A DNA stretch of 64,000 nt from Ampullaceana balthica (taxonomy: Eukaryota > Mollusca > Gastropoda > Lymnaeidae): positions 653,001-717,000 of the forward strand of contig CALYLW010000161.1 in NCBI GenBank assembly GCA_944989445.1. Direction: 5' to 3'. The position numbers and the translations under genes were made by a program. Each line of letters opens with the position of its first letter. Positions within the stretch are counted from its first letter, which is position 1. A model generated the notes under the pieces. It ran no database searches. It saw only the letters and a list, made by a program, of their open reading frames with translations, and was not told the origin of the DNA. Positions 24,301 through 34,100 of the stretch are shown piece after piece.

Positions 24301-26611
24301 TTTAAAAAAAAATAATAATTTTAAAAAATAAAAAAAAATAATAAAAAAAAATAAAAAAAATATATATATATATTTATATATATATTAGAATTTATTTTTA
24401 AGTATATAGAAACTTTTTTTGGTCATAAACTAAAGGATATAATTTTATGCTGTTACCCATAGTTGTAAGGAAGTAAATTATAGAATTTTAAAATTTCTTG
24501 GATCTCTTGCTATTTATGCAGAAAATAAACAAAGATAAAAGAAAAATAAAATATTTTACATATTTACTATTTATAGAATGTTCATAAAGGTACAAAAAAA
24601 TTATTTAAACATTTTTTATAATAGCGTAGATGGGAATGCTAGCTGTTGAGTAAATATCAATAGCAACAAGTTTTTGGGTGAATATTTTTGAAAAAAAACA
24701 TACTAATAAAAATTAGAAATATGAACAATTAACTCAAGTACCATTATCATTTGAAGTTCTCACCCTTTTTAAATGTTGCAGCTCCCCTAAGGGTGAGATT
24801 GTCGTAAGTTCTCTGTGAATTATGAGACATTTCATTTTTATTAATTAAAATAAAGATGAGATGCAGACAGAATTTCTTATTTAATGAGGAAGTAAAGCCG
24901 TTAGCCATAATTTGTTTTTGAAGTAATTTTGTCTTTATTGTGGAATTTAGAAAAGCAAAGTGTAAGAAGATTTTATTACATAAATTATTGATACACTTAA
25001 AATCACTGAGTAAAATTTAATGAAATAACAATAAAATATGAAGGAAAAAACATAACACATTTTGTGGACATTATTATGAATGTGGAGACATGAAGTTAAC
25101 AAAACTAGTCTTTAACTGACAACCATAAAAACTAAATAAAAATCTCATGAAACAATCATGATTAAACCATATAATGAAGCTTGGGGGAATACTAAAGAAT
25201 AAATAGCATTACTATTTACCAAACAAAGTATGACCAAAAGTTAATTTTTATATTTTCAAAGCAGCCAAAAGTAACAAATGATTTCAGCTGAAATGGAAAC
25301 CCGAAGATGACTTTTGTTTGAAATCAAAACTGTACGATATTTGATATGAAACTCAGGTATTTCAAAACAGTTTAACACACATCCAAAGGTGTCAAGCCAT
25401 TTATATTGCCCTCTGCCATTTGTTGATTTTTTCATTGTAATGAGTTCTGAGACAGTTTTCTACTTATAAATCATAAAACTACTTTTCTCATTAATTAATT
25501 AACATACAAGTTTCACACAATTAAATCAGTCGCATACACAAACCTTTTTTTTTCATTTGGTACTTCGACCATTTGCTTTAAACGACTTAATTATCCTGAG
25601 TTAGCTAAAAGAACTTAAAGGAGTTAATTGGTAAAATTGTCCAAACGATGTGCCTGGAAAATTAACTTTCTGTTTGAATTGTGACCAATTTTCAATGCTT
25701 TAAATAAAAAAAGAAGCTCCAAGTGACTTAATCAGTGGTGTGGAGAGTGATGATGAAATCAGAGGCACTGAATAGTGTTTGGGAATAGATCCACATTGAA
25801 AATTTGAATAAGTTCAAAATGGGAAAATTCATTTAATGTGTACTTGAACATAATATTGCATTAATCTTAAAACTTTTGATTAAGAAAAAAGAAAAATAAT
25901 AACTCTATTTTTAAATGTTACTTTACATTTATTAAAAATATTCAAACTTTATCCATTTTTCATCTACTAGTTAACACATATTTTCTCTGTATACTATTTG
26001 CATTATACTGTTTAACTAAGTTTCGATTCATCTTTTTTTCATTAAATTCAAAAGAGATATAAAATTAGAGAAATGCTAAAGCTAGTTTATAACACATCTA
26101 TAGAACTAAGTGAACAAATTGCAGACTAAATATTCCCTTGGCTGAGTCATGGCAAAATTTCATACTGCAAATTTGAATCATAAAATCTATTCCCATTACC
26201 AAGGAAGGTTAAAAAGAATTATGAAGTAATACCTTTCCATTCAATTATAAATTAACTATAAGACATGAAAACTTCTTCGACAAACATTTACATTATCTCA
26301 GCAAAAGGAACTTATTCAACATCTTGTGTTTAGAAAATTCCATATGGCCTTAAAGAAAGCTGAAATTATCTACACAATATCCTTTTTTTTAGCTGTCATT
26401 TTATTTTAAACTCTAATAATTGAATAGCATACTTAATGATTCTTGCAGTTTGCTTTTTGTCTGAAATGTTGGCAACAAAAACATCAACTAGTTTGACGGC
26501 ACTCAAGTATTCATCTGCCAAAACCGCCTGGGGACATCCCACTCTCATCATAGATTCAGGTGAATTTTCTTTCTTGAACTTTTGCAATGTTTTCCCTTGT
26601 GCCGACTTCAT
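21370..26611 (-). CDS. ADAT3: ADAT3, non-catalytic subunit of tRNA A34 deaminase, 7 exons
   Basis: Exons on the - strand: 26611-26433, 24812-24742, 24286-24076, 23068-22957, 22720-22564, 22137-22029, 21547-21370. They join in phase to 338 aa. ADAT3 pairs with ADAT2 to convert wobble adenosine 34 to inosine in tRNAs. Seen: the N-terminal domain with LQHLKRVR, TPPLTRQQYYEAIKYWPVNFHEDKE, then a deaminase fold with QHAVMVAIDL. Valine stands in the place of the catalytic glutamate of HAE, as is normal in ADAT3. The zinc-site motif EPCVMC is split across exons 6/7, followed by ALVHSRIGRVFYGS, DGALGSHYKIH and LNHHYKVF. A stop (TAA) precedes the ATG in frame, which supports this start. An AATAAA on this strand sits at 21347-21342. 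Exon 2 uses donor GTACTT and exon 3 acceptor ACAAG, the least typical sites. Confidence 0.93.
23235..23900. repeat. Possible degraded TIR element in ADAT3 intron 3
   Basis: TATACTCGTTCTAAAGCC at the left and GGGGTCGGCTTGCGAGCAGG at 23870-23890 look like decayed inverted ends, and a related GTCGGCTTGCCAGCGGGTTA lies at 23282. Boundaries and class are uncertain. Confidence 0.3.
24290..24385. repeat. A-rich and TATA low-complexity tract
   Basis: Runs of A with TAA breaks are followed by a TATATATA block, directly upstream (on the - strand) of ADAT3 exon 3. It acts as the T-rich polypyrimidine tract of that acceptor. Confidence 0.8.
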
Positions 26612-26740
26612 TTCTTAGATCCTGTTTTTAAGAAAGGTAAAAAGAAATTAATAGGCCTATTAATTTTAAAAAGTACTAAAACATTTTCAAGAACTCAAAT
26701 AATGTTCAATGTAATATCAACCCTAACCCTATTTGGGGCA

Positions 26741-26960
26741 AGTGAAGTAGCGTTCAAAGGTTTTTGTTAGCAATGGCTTACGAGCAAGGGACTGTGTGGC
26801 TAGCACAATGCCCAGCTGATTTTACTTTCCCCAACAGATGTCAGGTACCCATTGGAAGCTGGGTGGACTCGGGGACCTTGCCAGCACCGAGGATCGAACC
26901 TGTGACTCGATAGTCTCGGTATGATAGCCCAGCGCGCTACCTCTAGACCACTGCACCCCT
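26741..26960 (-). repeat. SINE type 2 copy with tRNA-like head
   Basis: In - orientation the head begins GGGGTGCAGTGGTCTAGAGG and continues to B-box GGTTCGATCCTCGGTGC (about 26885-26900). A TCAGGTACCCATTGGAAGC core (written on +) follows, and then a tail shared with 2966-3090. The A-box-like start and near-consensus B box support a tRNA-derived pol III SINE. It lies just upstream of ADAT3. Confidence 0.65.
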
Positions 26961-27032
26961 TTAACTTTAAGACAACTAAAGCAGCTCATATTACAGAAAT
27001 CTGTGGTTGTATCGTGGTATGCTACTGTTAAG

Positions 27033-27176
27033 CAGTGCTTTTTTTCTATTAAAAAAGGTACCAGAACGCATAGTTAATACAACCTAAAAGTAAAACTGCA
27101 GTATGACCAAATAGTCCGTGGAAAAAGGGTGCCGGAACGCCGTAATAGGAGTGTTCTGGTCGAAAAAAAAGCACTG
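27033..27176. mobile_element. hAT-type MITE with perfect 8-bp TSD
   Basis: CAGTGCTTTTTTT at the left and AAAAAAAAGCACTG at the right are inverted ends of a 144-bp element with GGTGCCGGAACGC-like subterminal words. CTGTTAAG flanks it on both sides (27025-27032 and 27177-27184). A second right end, GTGCCGGTACGCC..AAGCACTG, lies at about 27382-27432. Confidence 0.85.
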
Positions 27177-27493
27177 CTGTTAAGTAATACTAATAAAATA
27201 GGTGCCGGTACTCAGTGATGGATTGCCTAACTTTTAACTACCAGTTTGCACCTCGATTCAAGCTAAATCACAACTGCAAAGATACTAAATGTCTAAAACA
27301 ATTTTATTTTATAATTAACCAATAATAATAAACGTTAAAGTTAAAATACAAGAAAAGTAATAATTTTTTCCCACATTGAAAAAGGTGCCGGTACGCCGTA
27401 ACGGTGCGAACCGTCACAAAAAAAAAGCACTGATAAAGACTAATACTGATACTATACCAAAACTGAACAAATAGTACTAATAAATAAAAAGTC

Positions 27494-27808
27494 AGCAATC
27501 CTCCGAATCTCGGTCCCAAATTATTTTACACTAATTAAATAAGTTATAAGAGGAAGTATAGCACATCAAAGTATTTCATTTATTGACAATCGGAGCGGGT
27601 GGTCTACGTGACATAATCATTTGAAAAAACGCTGAAATATGTACTGATTAACAAATTGAAATTGGTATAAAAAATGACGTAATTGTTTATAACTGAGACG
27701 TTTCTGTAACTATAACTAAGCACATCTTTGTGCTAATATTTTGAACAGTGAACACACTCAAACTCAAAATAATTTGGGCAATTTGGGACCGGGATTCGGA
27801 GGATTGCC
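27494..27808. mobile_element. MITE with about 25-bp TIRs and near-perfect 8-bp TSD
   Basis: AGCAATCCTCCGAATCTCGG at the left is inverted at the right as CCGGGATTCGGAGGATTGCC, and an AAATTATTTT word is mirrored inside. The flanks AAAAAGTC and AAAAAGAC fit a decayed 8-bp target duplication, suggesting a hAT origin. It lies in the ADAT3/FIBP divergent intergenic region. Confidence 0.75.
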
Positions 27809-28176
27809 AAAAAGACTCACTACTAGTAACTAGTATTGATAATTACTGCTGAATTTACTTTATATAGCCGTTTGGTGGCCTTGATTTAGAAAGTTCTAAC
27901 AATATTAATATGCTCACAACAAGATCAACTTTTAAAAAAATGGCAATGATTTCAATGATAGCCGTAAATGTAATAAACAATAGACACTATGTTAACTCAT
28001 AGATTAAGACACCAAATGTGGTTTTCAAAGTAAACGGAGGCTTTGGTTCTTTCCTTTACAGCTGACTTCTTAGCCCTGTCAGGGGCAACTACTCTTATAT
28101 TTATTATTTCAGACATAAATATACAACTAAATTATAACTGAATTAACTGCTAAACACTTTCACAAATTGAAATAAA

Positions 28177-31100
28177 ATGAATGAAATAGAAGTTTTTGTT
28201 GGGAATAACTGCGTGATCAATTCTGAAATTTATGACCTATGGTTGAAAGGATATACAGGTAAATTAATAGATAAAATTAGGCATTGGCATTAGGTCTAAA
28301 CTAAATAAAAGTATATTAAATATCAGTATATTAAAATTAAATATTTTTTTAAAAAGTATTAATAAAAGCATTTTTATTTCAATATTATAATAATTTTTTC
28401 AAATTTTTAATTATTCTGTGTGTGTGTGTGTGTGCATTAGCAGTTTAGCTGTCTTAGCCTTGATGAATTTTTTGTTGTGATTCTTAACAGCTAATGAAAT
28501 AAATAATTTAAAAACTGTACCAGTTCCCCAAGACCCATACAATTTTAATAGCAATACCTATACTATAATATGACAATATGAATATGTCAGGTGATTATTT
28601 TCAAATTTTTAACAGCTTCCAAAACTCTGAGCCACATGCCACATGTTCTTTTGTGTCTTCAGTATGTACCAAAACTCTGTTGGCGTACCAAACATTTACA
28701 ATTAAAAAAAAATAACTTCACATAATTCATAATGCGTATAATTATAATAAATTATAATGATATATTATTTTTCTTAGCCCTTGAAGCTGCTAAGCTGAAG
28801 CAAAACAGAGTACCTTTGAAGACATATGGTGCTACATTGGAGGATTTGTTGAGTGATATAATCGATCATTACCGTATTTTTTCCGGGCTTGAAGAAATGT
28901 TGAAAACACCACCAAGACTCAGTCACCAGTTAGTTTACCAGTTTGACCCTGAAACAATTGATATGTTGATTCAAAAGTAAGTTTCAATATAACCATTAAA
29001 ATTATCATTGATATGTTGATTCAAAAGTAAGTGTCAATATAACCATTAAAATTATCATTGATAATAAAGTAATCACAAGTAGTACTAGTAGGCAGCTATT
29101 TAATGTATGTAATAACCTCAGAGGGAGTGGTAAAGCTATGGTCCTTCCCTCTGTGTATCCCCTGCATCAGCAGCCAGATATATTTTGTAACTTTTTTGCT
29201 AAAATTCGTAAGGAACTTGACAGAACGTTGTTGCCACCACATGATTTATCTCCTTCTTTTGCTGTGAGGTCAAGCTTTGACATGTTCCAGCCTGTTACGG
29301 AAAATGAGGTCAAAAGTATTATTCTAAAATCTAAGCCAACGTCCTGCTCTCTTGATCCCATCCCCACTCCACTATTGGTTGAGTCATTAGATCTCTTACT
29401 CCCAACAGTAACTAATATAGTTAATGAAAGTCTAAAATCTGGCACCTTTCCTTCATTATGTAAATCTGCTATTATAAAACCCTTGCTGAAAAAACAAGGG
29501 TTAGACCAAAACAATTTAAACAACTATCGACCTGTGTCTAATATTTCATTTTTGTCGAAAGTCATTGAAAAACTAGTCTTAAAACAACTTTTTGCTTATC
29601 TAAATGACCACACTCTTCTAAGTCCCAATCAGTCGGCCTACAGACCTTCTCACAGCACAGAGACCACCCTGTTAAAGGTAACAAATGACCTCCTACTCGC
29701 ACTGGACAGTGGGAAAATTTCTATATTGGTCCTCTTAGATCTTAGTGCAGCCTTTGACACTGTCGACCATCAAACACTGCTGAAAACCCTGCAAAATTAT
29801 TTTGGAATTTCTGGCTCAGTTCTGGCTTGGTTTCAATCATACTTATCTAACAGATCACAGGTAGTATCAGTAGATGGCTGTATCTCTCACAAAGCTGACT
29901 TGCTTTATGGTGTGCCTCAGGGCTCTGTTTTGGGTCCGGTACTTTTTGTGCTGTATACAAGACCACTACTTCTACTGCTCGAAAAGCATTCAGTTAAAAG
30001 CCAATCATTTGCAGATGATACTCAGCTATATACTCACACAGATCCCTCTAATTTGGACTCCGCTGTCCAATTGATGCAAGAGTGCATTGATGAGGTAAAG
30101 TCTTGGATGACGTTCAGCAAACTCAAGCTGAATGATGACAAGACTGAAGCACTTCTATTTTGCAACAATAAATCACGCAGTACTTTGTCTCTTCCGAAGT
30201 CAATTCACGTAGCCAGTTCGGATATTCTGTTCACAACATCGACTAGGAATCTTGGCTACATTATTTCTGACAACATGTCTATTAACAACTTCATCAATCA
30301 CATCTGTCGCTCTGCCTACACTGCCATTCGTCAGATCAGCTCAATCCGTCATTACTTAACAGTTAGTGCAACAAAAACTCTAGTCTGTGCTCTTGTACTA
30401 GCTCGTATGGATTACTGCAATTCTCTTCTGTCAGGTGCGCCAAAACAATGCATTGAAAAACTACAGAAAGTTCAAAATTCAGCTGCCAGACTGGTGCTCA
30501 AGGCAAAAAAACATGACCATGTTACTCCACTTCTTCACTCACTTCATTGGCTGCCTATACAAGCCCGTATTGATTACAAACTGGCCGTTCTCTGTCACAA
30601 CTTCTTTTCGGACTCATGCCCATCGTATCTTACTGAACTTTTGTCGGTCTACTCACCCACTCGCCAGCTACGATCTTCTGCAGACACACGCGTTCTCTCT
30701 GTTCCTACGACACGCACCAAAACATTTGGTGAAAGGTCGTTCTCTTTTTGTGCAGCCAAACAATGGAATTCTCTACCATTACACATACGTAGTATTCAAA
30801 CAACCAAGTCCTTCAAGACTGCACTTAAGACACATCTTTTCAACATTTATTTTCAAAATTAATGAAACAACATTTCTTGTAAATGATTAACGTAGCTTAT
30901 GTATAATGTACTGTAATTTTTGTGTTTGTTATGATATGAAAGTTAATTTAATATTTATAGGTATGTTATTTCTTTCATGTAAAGCGCTGTGAGCCCAGTT
31001 CCTTACTGGGATACAGCGCTATATAAATAATCAATTTATTATTATTATAAACATTGAAATTATCACAATAAGTGAGTGCATCTCTGTTCTGTTTTGAGCA

Positions 31101-34100
31101 TTTTAAGGCTTCTTATGAAAAATTATAAACACACAGATGTTCAATGCTAAAACTTTTCTCTGTCTATTTTAAATGTGCAATGTTTGTGGATAATAGGAGT
31201 TAATCTGAAATTTAGCAAAAACTTTTCTCACTTACCAAATTGTTTTTTTACTCTTAGATATTACAGTTTTGATGCCTCTGTAATAAGGGAAATATTTGGA
31301 CGCAAACTAAATTCACGAAATCGAAAAGATTTGGATGACCTTAGCGAAGAAACTGGTATACCCGTACGAAGCTGCAGACGTCAGGTATACTTTCTTAATT
31401 TGTCTATGTATTAACTACCATTCAATAAGGGCCATTTCTATTTAAATAAACACAATACGTTGTATAAGGTTTTGCATATTTAGGGGTCAAATAAATGTGT
31501 AGCCTATTGTCGCGTATGCATCACGAGTGTATCGCGACGGAGAGGTCACGTGAGAGAAAACGCGGGAAGAAATAGTCCCATTGGCTAAGAAGGTTGGGGT
31601 ATGAGTTGTCAGAGAACTTCCGAGGTGGAAGGACGGAATGTGTGCCTGTGTATTCCACGTTGTATAACCTCAAATTATATTCCTTTGTACAAAGTATAAA
31701 TATTAAAGTTGTTTCATTGAAACAAGTTCTTCAGAGGATTATTGTGTACAAGGTTTTGTATTGAGAGAACGCCTACAAGAGAGTTATATACATACATATA
31801 AAGAAAATCAGTTACATTGGTGTCAAAGTAAAAGTGATTACCATTAGGCATTAGTCCTAAGAGAACACAGTACAAGAAGGAGTTATTCGTGGAAGTGACA
31901 ATTATTTTGTATTCACAAAAGGGAAGTATTCATTAAAAGAAGAAATATTAGCAGCCATCGTATTTTGTGAATATTACAGGCCGTGTGTGGCAGTATATAA
32001 TTTTTTTGAAGATTTAAGGAATATTTTAAGTATTTCAAAATGGCGGCTTGAAATTGCAGCAAGACGCACTGAAACTAGGTTACCTAGTTGGTTCTAACCG
32101 TACAGTCGACAGTGCACAAGCCTACTGACTGTTACACTATGTGAACTACGTCACCAAGCTCACTGATGTGGTTGATTCCAGGAAATATTTGTAAACATAA
32201 CCTTGAACTTGGAAAGCTATTGACTATTAACAACTGTGTCAGTGTGAATTATAAATCAAGGAACAAAATTTTTATTCATTCATTGTGTGAAGAGTTTGAT
32301 AATCACAATTTTGGATTAATGGAGTGAACTAAATTGTCTAAAAACTACTCGAAAATTGAAAATTTGACTAAGTGACGTATTTCATAGAAAAAACTTCGGA
32401 CCATTAGATGTGTTTTGTCAATCTGAGGGAGCGTATATATAAAGTATACTAAAGATCCCGTGTGAGGATTCTTTGTTGTCTCATCTTGTCAAAACTAAAT
32501 TTCATGGTCATGGTTTAGACGTGTCACTTATTTGGACTTAACATTTTGAAATCAAGATTTTTTCATTTGGAAGAGTTTTACCTTAACAAATAAATACCTA
32601 CATTCCTTACCCGAATTGCTTGACTCATATTATTCCATATAACAAAACATGGATTACTACAAAGAATTCACTGCCATAGCTAAAGAGATCGGACTAAGTG
32701 GAAAAGAAATGAGAGATTTCATTGAAGAAAAAGTAAAAATTGCTGAAGAAAAAGAGAGGCAAAAGCAAAAAGAGGCTGATGAAAAAGAGAAGCTAAGAAT
32801 AGCTGAAGAAAAAGAAAAGCAAAGAATTGCTAAAGAAGAAGAAAAGCTGAAGAAAAAGAGAATCAAAGAATTGCTGATGAAAAAGAGAAGCTAAGAATAG
32901 CTGAAGAAAAAGAAAAGCTAAGAATAGCTGAAGAAAAAGAGAATCAAAGAATTGCTAAAGAAGAAGAGGAGAGACAAAGACAAATAATTGAGAGAGAAGA
33001 AAGAGCTGCAAGAAGAGAACTTGAACAAATTAAAAATGACAACTTAAAACCACAAATTGAGTTAGAGAGTAGAGGCCACAATCCTGGTAATGACACAAAT
33101 AGAAAGTCAGCATCAAAGGACACTATCAAAGTTAGAAAATATGATAGCCAGAAAGAAAAAATGGATGTTTATCTGGATTATTTTGAATCCATAATGGCCA
33201 TGAAAGGTTATAATGAAGAAGATTGGCCAGCACAATTGATGACTCAACTAACTGGAGAAGCATTTGAAGCTTACAACAGTATAGCCAAAGAAGACAAAAG
33301 CATATATAAAAATGTCAAAAAGGCACTTCTATGTCATTTCGGAAAGTCAGAAAATGATTATAGAAAAGAATTTCATGAAATGAGAATCAAGATGTACAAA
33401 GATCCACAGATCACAGTACATGAAGCACAAGTTAAATTGACAAAATGGCTAGAACTTACAGCAATAGATACGAGCAATCCAAAGGCCATACTAGACATGG
33501 TGTTAATTGACAAGTTTTTAGAAAATGCAACACCAACTCTATTCACATATTTAACTGATAAGAAAGTTCGTACTCAAGCTGAGCTAACAAATGCATTACG
33601 CACATTCAAAGACTCTCATCCAAATGTGGAAATGGATAAGAGGTAAGATATCTTTGCAGCTATACAAATTAAAAGTCTAGAAAAAAGACAAGGTATGAGA
33701 AACCAGAGTCTGCCAAACCAAGGCAACAGACAAACTATTTGCTGGTACTGTAACAAGCCAGGCCATATGGCGAAGCAGTGTTACCACAATAAAGGAAAAC
33801 CAAATAGGGTGTCTTATCTTATCTTATCTGTTTACAGACGCTCCTTCTATACAGAAGATTATTGCGTCCTACGCTTATCTATGGTTTGTGTTTAGTCCTG
33901 CATTCTTATTAGAGTTTTAAATGTTGATAAAGTGTTGGCTTTCCTGGTTTCTTCAGGCAACCCATTCCACGCCCGAATTCTGGATGGGAAGAATGAAAAT
34001 TTGTATGAGTTTGTTCTTGCATACGGAATAAGAAAGGTGTTTTTATCCTTATGTCTATCTGAGGGTTGTATTAATTTATCTTTGTGTTGTATTTCTAAAT

